From: Cyclina sinensis
Lineage: Eukaryota > Mollusca > Bivalvia > Venerida > Veneridae
Reading direction: 5' to 3'
Length of the DNA: 64,000 nt
Assembly: GCA_012932295.1 (NCBI GenBank)
Contig: JAAONU010000013.1
Span: 8,768,821-8,832,820, forward strand
The notes beneath the pieces are model-generated. The model made no database searches. It was not told where the DNA came from and saw only the letters and a program-made list of their open reading frames with translations. Position 1 is the first letter of the stretch. Each line of letters begins with the position of its first letter. The translations under genes and the position numbers were made by a program. Of the stretch, positions 27,006 to 39,642 are shown one piece after another.

Positions 27006-29728
27006 ATGAAACGAAGAATACAGTGAGACACTATGGTAAAGCTTGTACATTATATTTCACCTTATTCTGAATTCTAAAACAAACTGCACCTTCAACTCTA
27101 TGAAGTATATGTATATTACAAAACAAGATATCTTGTTTGTTTTACTCCTAAAGATGTCTTGTTTATTAAGAATACAACTGAATATAAATAATACATAGAA
27201 AATGTACAAGTGTCCAAACACAAGGTGTATTAAAGCAATTGTTTCTGCATTCAGTATCAAATTTCATGGTCCTCAAAGTTAACCCCAAACTGACCCCTAA
27301 ATGACAAAGGGAGCACTTGAAACTGGATGACAAATCCTTGGCAAGGACACAAGTCATCTAGTGACAGATGTCTGGATAGATTTAAATACAACAATTTATT
27401 GTGAAATTTTTGTACATTTCTGAAAAGCTTCCTGTTTCTTTATTTTCAAGTGGTTTCAATATTAGACAAAAAATGTTTGAAAGAAAACACAACATGATGG
27501 GAATATGGCTTAATGAGACTAATAGTAAAAACCTTTTCTTTCAATACAGTGCCATTTTACAATATATTTTCGAGTCTAAAATGTCTTCCACAATCAGTTT
27601 ATAAAATGAATGTTTATTTGAATGCTGAAGAGCCCCATAATTTCATATTCCTATTCTGATTCATTCAATTGTGTTTTACTTGTATACAAGGCATTTAAAC
27701 AATAACCTAGATCACACAATGACAATTGTATCTTATCAAAATTGAATGCTAACTGTTATTATCTCTAAAATGTGCATCTTCCCAGCAATAATTTGACATA
27801 ATCTGATGAATTTTCGACCATTAATTCTTTAACAAGCCCCCTGATGTTGTAACCTTATGTAATTAATTTTCAATTATTGTCATGACATCATTTATGCATT
27901 ATCAATTAACTGCAGCATTTCATATGGGTCAAGCTTTAGTACTAATCTCCTGTAACAGAAGTTAAATTGTTTAAATTAAGTGTCTTAGCAAAATCCCAGT
28001 TGTCATAGCAACAAAAAGGAAACAAAGTGTTTTTAAAGAAAAACAACACTTTTTCCAATCTGAATGAAGCTTGAACAAGTATCTTAAATATGTAAATCTT
28101 GATTCAAAGGTAGTTCTGTAGTACTATAAAGACATTCCGTGGTGCCTTCAGCACTTTTATCTAGGAATGTGATAGAAAAATGTGATTCCACAAGAAAATC
28201 ACCTGGCCTGTCACGGATTTGAAAAAAATCACATTTCAATTGACTGTTTAAATTTTCATCAATAAATTTTTCATATAATACATGGTCCCCATTTAATCTT
28301 CTTAAAAATTACTAAGGTAAAATGACCTGGACCCAAGTCCTGACTCACATTAAACATGCTGTTATAAGAATGTCCATTTACATGAACTTCTAACAGTTTT
28401 CATTTTGTAGCAATGGTACTTTTGTGGTGTCTCTACTGCAGTACTAAAATGATGGACTCTAAAAAATCTTTAAAAAGATGGGTTACCTAACTTTTTTCAC
28501 CATATTTTGTCCTAAACATATACAATGAACTAAACTGCTATTAATTTTTCAATAGGCCAAAGCAAATTCTTAAAATTTACACCACTCCTCTGAAATGATA
28601 ACTTCTTACAGATGAAACAGTAACTTTTTACAGATGGTATGCACAGTAACAAACAGGTTGTTTGTTTTTCCTCCTGGTAATAATGGTAACAATAACCTCG
28701 TCAAATTATTAGAAGGTTATAGGTACATAGATAAGTGGATTTGTTTTACCAACACGGAGGTCAAGATGGAAGACAATGTATCAGTATAATACCTGAAGCA
28801 GGCTACATTCCTTACATTTTGTTGTCAAAACAAATGTTGTCAGATCTCAACCTTTGGATTTCATACCTCAGGAAGCCAAATTCTAATATTTTTGGGGGCA
28901 CCATTTCTTCTTGACATTATAATTATCCAAGCTCTTGAAAGAAAAACATTTTAAAGTCAAGAGAGCATTTTTTCTTTATTTACAAAAGCTGTCTGTGAAA
29001 AATGCATGTCAATATTCTGGCATGTTTCACACTTGAAGAGCTCTGACCTGTTTCACTGCAAACCTGCTGCAAAAATATCTGTCAAGCCCTTGCAAATTAT
29101 AATGATCAGGAAGGTTATATAAAGTATAATGCAATTGAACAGGCTTGTACTTCAAAGTGAACTTAAAATGTTTTAATGCCAATCTTGTAATTTCAAAGAT
29201 GATCCATTTTTTGTGACTCAACTAAATACTGATGAAACTACATTTGTAAACAGTCATCATATAATAAAATAAAAAAAAGTACACCCCTAGACATATTTTC
29301 TTCTCAATTTTCACAGCCACCTCACATTCTTACCAGGAAAAACTAAAGAAAAGAATTCCAAAAACTGCTATCTACAGATCATAGGAACCATCTTTAAAGT
29401 TTTTCATAGACTGTAAAATTAATACCAGTCTGTACGCAGTTTAAATCATGTAACTTTAATTGAGAAATAATAAATCTTCCTAGATTACAAGGTTATATAT
29501 AATTCACCACATATCTTTTATTTGAAAATATGCAGGATTTACCTTAACCAATTATTACCTGTGGTTATTCAGACAGACCCACACAAAATCAAGTAATTTA
29601 TCTCTTGCATTATCAATATTCATTCAACGACATTGCACAACACATAACCACAAAGATGACATGGTCTTTATGTATAGCAAATGACAGTTTACATAAAATA
29701 TTTTGCAAGTAACAAAAAGTCAGCTTAC
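27006..29728. other. Non-coding, probably intronic
   Basis: AT-rich sequence with no convincing exon or repeat array. Confidence 0.5.
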
Positions 29729-29819
29729 TTTGTCCGAACCCTGGATGCCGTCTCTTTGATCTTCGTAAAGATGAACGAGCAAATGTCGACCGCTCACCCA
29801 GTGGGGCTGCCATTGTCAA
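29729..29819 (-). CDS. Unrecognised - strand gene, Arg/Ser-rich exon (candidate)
   Basis: Acceptor aaaaaaatcag, donor CAAA|GTAAGC, 30 codons plus 1 nt. Encodes MAAPLGERSTFARSSLRRSK followed by RRHPGFGQ. Phase 0 at its start matches the 31.1-kb exon. It could instead be a first exon starting at the internal ATG 29813 (acaATGGCA). CpG content is well above its surroundings. The following exon (phase 1) was not found in the window. Confidence 0.45.
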
Positions 29820-31050
29820 CTGATTTTTTTCCACGTTTAATATACTGTATTACATTAAACCATTGTCATCATCTCCAAGTGATACTGAAAGCTCCTTTTA
29901 ACCTGCATATTAATCTCAATTTGCAAAGGAAGAGTAAATCAACAAACATAACATTATCCACTGTTGTAGTTCATACTAATATAAAACAACTTCAAGAAAG
30001 TTTAAATCCAATTCAGAAATCCAATATAGTTCTGGATAGATATAGTTATATCCTGTTTTGTCAACACCAATGATGAATTCATTAATATATTATATGTATA
30101 TGAGCTGAAGTTCAGTTTTAAAGATAATGAAATTTTACACCTGTAAACTGAGTACAAAACCTGTCCATGAATATTAATAGAATGATAACACAAGTATAGA
30201 GGGAGTGGAGCGTGACGGGTAAAGCTTTCACCACATGTACTCCTGTCCTATTAGCCAATTAACCCACTTCACTAAAACCATAACTCTCTTTCAACACTTA
30301 AAATTGATTAAATCCTTTGTCAATATTCAGTCATTTAAACTTCTATCAGTGATACTCTCCCTTTGTGTGTACACTATCATCCAATAAAAACTGATCCTTC
30401 CACAACAGTAGTCTGACAACTTGGCTTCTAAAACTGTTAACTTAACTATTGGTCTGTTGTATATAAACACAGGAAAGCCAAAGTGTATGTGTAGTAATAT
30501 AAGACAATTATATCAAATAACCGTTATCTTGCCACACTTGTCAAGAGCTATGTGGCTTTTTCACACATTTTCACTAATCTCCACAAATGAATGACCACAA
30601 CGTTAAGTCTCATTGTTTGACAAATGCATGACCACTGCGGCTGACTGTCACTGGAGGCAAATTTTCCTAGGTTATAAAACTCATTAGTGCTATTGTCCAC
30701 ATTCTGTATATCAAAATGACTTCATTACCTAGTTATTTTACCAATCTGCACTTTTTTTTTCTTTTGTACAGTTTTTAAGAATTATTCATCTGGCCTCAAA
30801 ATCTCCTATCAAATAAAGTCTCAAACATTAGCATGCAAATTGCATCTGCAATTTCTGAGCAAATAATGACAAAAACTAACAGAGAATTTTAAAGCCGCTT
30901 CTTGAAAAGTACAAGAAATTGATTCCCAGAGAAGACCTTGTGTGTGATATAATGGAAATCAAACCATGAACTCCCTTGATCTAATTCTTTGAACATCCAT
31001 AAATCTTTCCTGACAAATGAACAAAAACTTACAACAATTAAGGCACTTAC

Positions 31051-31146
31051 ATGTAGTTTCTTTGTATTCAGGCTTTCACCTACTGTTTCTAGGCTTTTAG
31101 AGATTTTTAGTTTTTCTTCATTATTGTAAGTGTTCAAAGCAACTGA
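31051..31146 (-). CDS. Unrecognised - strand gene, internal exon (candidate)
   Basis: 96 nt open in phase 0 between an acceptor with a T-rich tract (cccatctgtgag) and donor CAT|GTAAGT. Encodes SVALNTYNNEEKLKISKSLE and VGESLNTKKLH, a charged helical-looking sequence. A second acceptor 4 nt downstream (CAG at 31143) would fit direct joining to the 43.4-kb exon (phase 1) if the microexon is skipped. Confidence 0.42.
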
Positions 31147-31224
31147 CTCACAGATGGGTCGACGATGAAAAAAAGAAAACATTTATATATCTAGAAATAG
31201 ATGTTATCCAGAACTCGGCAAATG

Positions 31225-31385
31225 TGGGTTTTTCCCAGCTAATCCGGGGGTACAAACAAAGTTTTACTGTTATGGTTTCACGGTACACAACCCTTCACAA
31301 AAGGTTGATCAACGTGTTGCACTGATTTACCTTGTTGTAACTGTAAAAGTTTGTTTGTACCCCCGGATTAGCTGGGAAAAACCCA
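31225..31385. mobile_element. 161-bp foldback MITE
   Basis: 36-bp arms beginning TGGGTTTTTCCCAGCTAATC match exactly in inverted orientation (31225-31260 and 31350-31385), extending to about 43 bp with one mismatch. Loop of about 75 bp. It lies 79 bp from the 31.1-kb candidate exon. Confidence 0.85.
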
Positions 31386-31551
31386 AATATTCTTTATTCC
31401 GGAGTAAGTCTATTCTAGCTGTTATTGTGAAGAACATATCTAAACTCATAACATCATAAAGTTTTACACATTTTATCAGTAAAAAATTTACCCCTTTAGT
31501 CACGGGGTAGCTACATTAGTTATATCATTAATTTTGATGACTACTGCTAAT

Positions 31552-31632
31552 TAGTCTCTGTGGCTCAGTGGTGTAGATCGTCGCTAGATGTTTTACAGAC
31601 TGAAAGGGCATGGGTTCGAATCCTGGTAAAAT
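31552..31632 (+). repeat. tRNA-like SINE head or tRNA pseudogene
   Basis: Box A TGGCTCAGTGG and box B GGGTTCGAATCC at correct spacing, but the two ends do not form an acceptor stem, and a T run (31640-31646) follows. Better explained as a tRNA-derived SINE or pseudogene than as a working tRNA. Confidence 0.5.
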
Positions 31633-32799
31633 AAAAACTTTTTTTCAGTTTTCATAGTGTATAAAATCATAATATTATGTTTTTTCAATAGTATTTTATT
31701 AACTACTCTTAAATTTTAAAGAAAAACAATTTTCAGCTAAATTCTGTGAGGCAGTCGCTTTCAAAAGTGGGCAAAGAAAAAACTATTGTAGAATTACAAT
31801 TCCAAATACTTTAAAGTTATAATTCTGGCCATAATAATCATAAAAATAAACCAAAAAAGAACACTGAATGCTTAAACACTTTATCAGCACCTTTTCTGCA
31901 CAGTTATTTTTTCATGGATGTCAAGATGTGTTTGAGATACATCAGGATTAAATTATCAAAAATATTTTATGACCAGCTGGTCTTAAATTGCTTCAGAAAA
32001 TGCCAAACCCACTCCGCCAATATACGTAAAATGAGTAGTTAATTTCACATGATCAATTTTGAAAATGTGACGTAGACAACAGTAGTGGATCATTCAAAAC
32101 GTAGATTAATTCAAAAAGATAGATAGACCAAAATGTACTCAGAAGACATTAGTGGTCCTTAAAACCAGCTTATGTATGCAAATTAGCATCTTCCTTTTAA
32201 ATCTGAGCAATGGTGGAAAGTCTACAGAAAACAAAAGTACCGGTAGGTGTTTTATATCTGCTGACATCCACAAACATAGTTAAGTTATAAGTGAAAATAA
32301 AGAGCAAATTTTCTTTTTAGCAAGTTGTCAATGCATTGATGTCATTATCTGCATAAACTGGTGATAATGTTATATTTTTGTTAATGGGCAGTATTATAAC
32401 TTTAACCTTTTTCAGGCAAAGTTTGGTAAACATTCAAATTCATTCCGGGCACTGACTCATTTCGTTGAAAACTTCTGAACTTGTATAATCCTTCCATGAA
32501 AATTATAAAGCAACTTCAATGTTGTTAGAAGGATGAAAAATGCTTTCAAGCCAGTTTTAATCAAATACCTTTTTATTATAAGATTAAGTGGCTTATCAGT
32601 TCTGTACCTGCAGGCAGTGCTAAGATGATGCATATAGACTCTAACAATACCCTCTTTGTACTTAATGCACAATTTAATCCCAAGCTAGGGTTTATCAAAC
32701 TTAGAGATCATTTTGAAAGTCAGCATTAACTTTAAACAAGTGCCATCTTACTTGAAGTTTCTTTTTTTTTTCTATCAAGGGAAGTAACTGCTTTAACTC

Positions 32800-32968
32800 C
32801 TGTAAACATTTTATCAACATTACTTTCCCTGAATTACCTCTGGACGGACCAGTCCTATGTAGGACACAGCCAATTTTCTCATGTGACACCAACTGTTGGT
32901 GCAGTTTAATACTAACAAGTGTCTTAGAGTTGGCAATCTTAACCACTAGACCACACAAGCAGTCAGTC
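32800..32968 (-). repeat. Probable SINE head
   Basis: Box A-like TGGTCTAGTGGTTAAG on - near 32950, followed by diverged sequence without a clear box B. Confidence 0.35.
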
Positions 32969-33079
32969 ATTTTCTGAAGGCTTAAATCAACAATAAATAT
33001 ATACAGATAGATACCAACAGGGCTACTTTACACCCACATGTATTAATGCAACAAGATGGTTATCTATTTATCTCCTGGG

Positions 33080-33335
33080 TACTGGTTGCGCATATGACCG
33101 ATGCCCCCTTGCAGAAATTATTTATTTTATGTGGTGGAGGACAGTGTAGAAAGTATCCCATTCTAGAGACACTCCTGGTTCTTTTCAATGCTCAGTGTAT
33201 AGCACTGATACATGGGACCTGGATTTAACGTCTCCTCAAAAAGACAATTAGTAATGTTAGTGAAGTAGTGGGTGATCAAACTGGTGACCCCCTGGATAAA
33301 CAGTCGAGAGGGTTACCACTGGACCACTGATTAGC
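33080..33335 (-). repeat. tRNA-derived SINE copy 1
   Basis: On -: box A TGGTCCAGTGG near 33328, a degenerate box B AGTTTGATCACC, then a tRNA-unrelated body containing TATCAGTGCTATACACTG and GAAAAGAACCAGGAGTGTC. The body is shared with 14.0-14.2 kb. Confidence 0.65.
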
Positions 33336-35028
33336 TCTAAAATGGTTATAACTAAATCAAGCTGTATGTTAGATGAACTATCCATCCTTTGTCAGTCTGT
33401 GCCTATCACAGGCCCTTTCCAAGCTATGACTTCATAAACAAATACTGAGAAACCAAACATTGTGTAAAAGAAAGTACTCTCATCACTCAATTATTTCCAA
33501 AACTTATCCTCTTGCATGTAAAAAGGGGAGATATTCAGCAGACTTATGGAATCATTTCTTCTATTACACAGGCACCAGTAGCTAAGCCATTAGCTAATAG
33601 CATACTATTATAATGCTTTCAGTACAGAAAGAAGTTAAAAGAGTTACAAATGCATGCATGGAAAAATGTACACATATAAATTCCTTTCGATGACAAAAAC
33701 CAATTTCCTTCCAGTCTACCCAGGTTACAAGATTACTCTCACTATAAAACAAGTATAAATTACCTTTTACAGAGGCAGTTTCATGTACAGCATGTAATTA
33801 ATATACAGGAAATAGGCTTTAAATTACAAAATATTGATTGCTGAAAATGTCTCTTTAATTTATATAACTTTAACCTCATCAATTATTCACAAACTCACTA
33901 CTTCTAAGATCATTTTCTTGCCCAATTATCTCCCTTGGAAAGCTGTTACAGAAGCACCCACAAGTTATTTCCCTTACTAAATAAGTCACGGCTTGGTCAT
34001 GAAATAATTGAAAATATCAGCTGAAACGACAAGGAAGTGAATAATTTTGTTCAATCAGTCTACATAATCGATATTTCTTTTAATGAAATATGAAGGAAAA
34101 ACAAAGTTTTAAGATAATTCAAGGCTTATTCAAAATCTGTTTTCTCTTTAAGGCCATACCAAGTCACTGCTGTGTTTAATGTGCCCTACAAGGTAAAACA
34201 TGATCTCCTGTGCAAAAATTTTAATTTTTCAATAGCAAGTTTTTGGACTGGCTGAAAATTAATTTTGAATAGTCATCTTAAACCTGGACATTAAGTTTTG
34301 TTTCAGTTGTTTAATGTAGATGACGTGTAAAAATACCTTTTTACTTGAATGCTGTCTCAACAAAGGAAAATTTAAAAGATAAAGGTGATTATCATCTTTT
34401 TACCATGCTTATAAGACACTCTTTTTGTCTTTCTTGTCATACAACTATGTAGGTAAAGTTTCTAATATGACATGGTTGATAAAAATAGATTTTATTAGTA
34501 TGGAAGGGTAGGCCGGGAAGTATACAAGAAAAATATTGATGCACAGCATCAAGTCGGTGCAGAAGATTCTGAAGATGTGAATGTGTTGGATACATGTAAT
34601 TTTACACATACAGAATATTTTCCTAACTGTTAGAGCATTTAAATAGACCATTAGTAAGTGTAATTTGTACATATGCTGCCCCATCATATGTAATTTGCTA
34701 AACCAAGTCTCTTTCCACTGATCCTTGTCACTTTTATTGGAGGTTGTATCTAGATTTCAGGGTCTGTTTTGCTACCCCTACATGTCTGCCAGTAGAAGTT
34801 GACTTTTCAATACCCGCATTTTTTTCTTAGATGAATGATACTTTAAAGTTACATAACTTCATTTGATTTTATTTATACAAATTCAAATTTTTAAATGCAA
34901 ATTTAAATTTTTTAAGTTAAAGCAAATAAGTTTATAATGTAAATTAATATTTTTAGAAATAGTTTTTTTTTCAAAATAGTTCAATTCTATCATAATTTAT
35001 GCATGTTCAATGCGTAAAACAACTTTAC

Positions 35029-35054
35029 CTTTGTTCCGGAATAGGAGACGCTTT
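35029..35054 (-). CDS. Candidate 26-nt microexon of the same gene
   Basis: Flanked by acceptor tcattttctag and donor AAAG|GTAAAG. In phase 1 it reads SVSYSGTK after a junction Glu and ends in phase 0, matching the next candidate exon. It contains two CpGs in an otherwise CpG-poor stretch. Small size makes chance a serious alternative. Confidence 0.3.
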
Positions 35055-35191
35055 CTAGAAAATGATCATCTGACAATTAAGAATTTGTATCACCATATAA
35101 TATCACTTAATAAAACAAGTTATCAAACAAATCAGCATCAAATACCAGAACACTGAAGGAGGAAGCTTTTAGCTATAATCATAACTGATTT

Positions 35192-35835
35192 AACAAGAAA
35201 TCGTAAAAACCAATGGATGCTCTCCGAATAAATGCCAATTCCAAAAGGGCTATTGTTTAATATGTATTTTTTTTTAAGTATGAAAAATAACAAAGGGGAA
35301 TTACTCCTAAATTATGCAAAATAGAGTTACGGTTCTTGCACGCTGCACTTCTCCTCATAGAGATCTATCTACCAATAAAGTTTCATGTTAATATCTCTTA
35401 TACTTTGTGAGATATGCCCCGGACAAAAACTAAGTATGAGAAATTTCAAAAGGCAATAACTCAAAACTTAATAAAGAAAGAGTTATGGTTCTTGTGCTTT
35501 GCACTGCTCATCAATGAGATCTATCTACTTATGAAGTTTCAAGTTGATAACTCTTATACTTTGTGAGATATGCCCCGGACAAAAAATAAGTATGAGAAAT
35601 TTCAAAGGGCGATTACACAAAAATTAATAAAGCAAGAGTTATGGTTCTTGTGCACTGCACTGCTCCTTAATGAGAATTAACTACCTATGAAGTTTGGTCT
35701 TGATATCTCTCATAGTTTTTGTGTTATGCTCCGGACAAAATTATGACGGATGATGGGACGGACGAACGGCAGGATGGAGGGACGGACAAAGTGGCATCTT
35801 CAGCTCAACAGCAGCTCGCCCTCTGGGGAGCATAA
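35192..35835 (+). mobile_element. GGAC-tailed element with about 156-bp units
   Basis: Head AACAAGAAATCGTAAAA and ATGCTCTCC (35217-35225), about three units of 150-170 bp (ending ATGCCCCGGACAAAA), a GGGACGGACGAACGG tract (35753-35790) and a tail GGGGAGCAT (35825-35833). The head pairs with the tail with one mismatch. Confidence 0.7.
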
Positions 35836-37724
35836 TAATACCACCGCCATAATAGTACTAAAATTGGCTATTTCTTCGTCAAGTCCAAGGTGGGTGTTAG
35901 TCACAACTGGTAATCCTTTTCTACACTCTTTATACATGTAAATTGTTTAACATAAATACAATCATAAAATCAGCATGTATGTTTTTTTTTTCAGATAAAT
36001 GCCTAACCTGTTTCAGTCATGATATTATTCAGTTAGCCAGCCTGTAATAAACCCTGCTGTGAATCTACTAAGTTACAAAAACACTGGATGCTGGATGCGA
36101 AAGGACATAGGTACCGAATATGTACAGATAGCGAATTGACAGGTAGCGAAACGTCTTGTATCCAATCTATAGTATACAAACACAAGCTTGTACTAAATTG
36201 TATTACACTTCCTCTTCATGTCATTAAGTAACCTTAAAAGAAATCGGAAAAGGTAGAAATATATGACCAGAATCATATTAGCCGATATTTACTGAGTTAT
36301 ATGTAGCCCACACAGCAGTTACTTGCCTGAATGAAGGGAAGATAACTGCAAAGGGCAAATTTCCAAATTCCATGGAGGAGTTACTTGCCTTTCAGTTAAG
36401 CGAGGCGATTAACTTAATAATATTAAGGGACCAAATGATAAGAAATTGTTGAGAATCATCAAACATGATATTTTCAAGTTCATACTGATGAAATATTTCA
36501 TAACTTTTTCAGGTTAATACCTTGGTTAAACTTCAATAATTTTTATTCAATGAAACAACATAATGATAAAAAGAATAATCGCCAATAACAACTAGTCCAC
36601 AACATCTGCTAGAAATTTGACAATATCAAATAAAGTTGGCGCTCTCCTGATTGCCGACTAATAATACTTACTATAATTTTGCATGATCTGCAAAATCAGC
36701 ATTTAAGATTCCAGGTAACTTGCAACAAAGAAACAACTATCACATCCTTACTTCAGAAATATCACACGGGTAATAAAGCAGTATGGATAAAACACAATAC
36801 TTTGAACTGGCAATGCACCTCATCTTTATTCTTTGTAGAATCGCATTTTTCTTAAAATTGTATCTAAACTTCGGTTCCTATGGGACTGAATAATGCTTTC
36901 TTAGTACACCATAATTTGGGTCAATCCCGATTATTTGGATCTCAACTTGACTGCATTTCTTCTAAGAATAAGATAGAGTGGTGTAAATGCAGGGAAAGAA
37001 ATGCATTAAATTCCCTTATTGGTCTGTTTAACTCCTTGAAGCTGGTGGTCTCTGATCAAAATCTAACCCACCTGCTTGAAGTTGTTTATGTTCATGAGTA
37101 CTGTTAAAGTACTATTCATGAGTTCTCAAATCATGAACTGTTCATGATCATTAGCTGTGCATTCGATCTGACTGAAGTTCATGATCTCCCTCCTAATAGC
37201 ATAGCGATGTTCAGAAGATGATTTTAATCAGAATGCTGTGCATTTCACAAGGCCTTGACAGGGGGTTTATCAACAACTCATTAAACTGCTTGAAATGAGT
37301 GGTCATACACCTATGAACTGTGTACTAAAACTAATGATATAACTTAACTAGTGATGGCAGTGTAGGTGTGACATCACTTAATTCATACCACCAATTGTTC
37401 AACTTTCTCAAACCACAAGTCAGGTTGATATCAAAATTAGCTCGGATACAAACATTAAAAATAATTAAGGTCACGGACAATTTACATTAATCAACGGAGT
37501 GTGGATGTTGAAATAAAATAAAAAGCATTAATTTCATAGCAGAGATATACGGCTGAGGAAAACTTAAGAGCTCTGAATATTCTTTTACTCTTGCATATAT
37601 GTTTTTCTAGTTTGTTTGTAACACAATGGTAATCGTATATTAAGTATTTAATGTAGCCTCGAAGAATAACAAATACTGTTTTAATTTCCTCATATATGCA
37701 TGTTAAACATGTATTGAGAGAATA

Positions 37725-37855
37725 AAAGATCTGTTCTGTTCTGTTCTGTTCTATGAGATGTTGTTTTTCTTTCCTTTTCCAGCAATCAGTCCAAAGTGAA
37801 TAGAATCTACCAAGCCAAGTTCTTTGTTTGTTTGTTTGTTTGTTTGTTTTATTGG
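37725..37855. repeat. Short microsatellites
   Basis: TCTGT repeats at about 37732-37753 and TTTG repeats at about 37822-37849. A similar TCTGT tract is at 5766-5785. Confidence 0.85.
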
Positions 37856-39600
37856 GGTTTAATGCCACCAAACCAAGTACATTGTAGTTTTTAATTAGCT
37901 ACTTTATAACCTTTATGGTTTCTTTCATAAATTCTTATTATTGTCAGTTAAATAACTTTGAAATGCAAATAAAACGTTAGTGGTAAAATTCCCTAATAAT
38001 GCAGAGTAGGCTCAAAGCTGGTGATGTATGTTTTTCTGAAGAGCCAGGCTTCAAACTATTACAATAAATAATGTTTCAACTTCCTGAACAGAGATATATG
38101 AACACTTTTTTTACCTACATATGAAATAAATATCATTACCAAATATGGGCAATAAATAGATTTACAAGTCCTTTCATAACAAGGAAGATCTTATCAATAA
38201 CAATTACAATGCATGCCATCTCTTAAAGTTTATCCTGATTAAGCATACCAGTACTTATCAACAAAATTTTCCAGCTAGCAATTTATCTTTTAATCATAAT
38301 CATAAACTATTTACATAACAGGAAAGATTTGAGAAGCTGTGTGTGGTGAAGGGGGGGGGCGATACTTGTAACATCACACACTGTGAATCTTCCATCAAAA
38401 AACAACTTCAGCTTATTACAGTATGCATGCTTCTTTTGTTGAGTTCTGACTTGCGTATGTGACTGTGCAAAAACATGTGATTTCGGAATTCATACCAAAT
38501 TTACAAAGTTAGGCCAAAGATGATTGCTTATCCATTTCAGAACTAAGATGTATGGTCCCTGGAGCACATTAATTAAAAGACACTATACACTCAAAGTAAG
38601 CAAACATTCCATCCATGTTTCCATCAGGTTTAATGTACTTTTCTTCAGCACCATTATGGGAACACTTTAACTAACAGACCCATTATTCCCCATGTTACAT
38701 TAACAGACCTCATTTCATTTCATACATTCCATTATCTTTATCTTGCAACTGGAGACAAATATTCAAATAGTAAACAAGAAAGATCATCCTTTCAAGTGGA
38801 TATCTTATGACTGGTGTACAACAAAACTTTTATTCAATAATAGGCATATACTACTGCATTCATGGGATACTCATCCTTCACATGTAATTGCAGTATGTCT
38901 AATAACTAATTTTAGCATCTTTTGTCGTTCATTATTTACAGTCCATTAATTAAAACGGTAAAACTGACTGTTAAATTAGAAAAAAAAGTCTTTTTTTTTT
39001 TTTTTCCAGAATCAATAAGCTCCAATCATTAGCTCCTAAAAATTGTAATGTAAGTGTAATTCTTCACCAATAAAATAACTCAAAATATTCATTCAGGATT
39101 ACTTCCAAGAATCCAGCCACAATTTTGATAGATCTGTGACCAGGGGTAGCGAGCCCACCACAGGTGTCATCATATGTTGGGTGAGTTAGCTGTCTGGGGA
39201 ATTAGCTCATCATACGGATGTGACGCGACTCGACCCCCCAGGGTCGGTCACAAGCTCGGGTTGTTCAGGAAAGCACAAAGATGTCTATGATATTTTCTGT
39301 ATTTTTATTTAGTCATCAACAAATATAAGTGTACTCCACAATGTTTTACAAATAAATTTGTTATTTCTCGTTTATAATTAAGTTCTCATTTTGATGTGAT
39401 GTCAATACAAGTCCACGGTATAAGTTCAATAACAGAATCCAAATGACTGTTTAGGCTAGCACCAAATTATAATAATTTTCTAAGTTAAGTTCGTTCAAAA
39501 AACTACTCGAAGATTCTCGTCAGTATTTTAAATTCTAACAGATCTATGGGGTACAGTAAAGAACAAAAGTTGGGTTAGACAGCGAAATCTCCCCCTATCC

Positions 39601-39642
39601 CCCCCCCCCCCCCACCCCACACACACACACACACACACACTT
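39601..39642. repeat. C-run plus CA microsatellite
   Basis: A C homopolymer followed by (CA)n at 39619-39641. Confidence 0.9.

Noticed and set aside
31552..31632. Functional tRNA gene
   Set aside because: Boxes A and B are present but the acceptor stem does not pair.
37491..37871. 126-codon - strand frame
   Set aside because: Runs through TTTG/TCTGT microsatellites with Lys/Asn/Gln-rich low-complexity translation.
39140..39265. Second tRNA-like locus (TTAGCTCA ... CGACCCCCC)
   Set aside because: Box B spacing and sequence are poor; a GC-rich repeat fragment at most.
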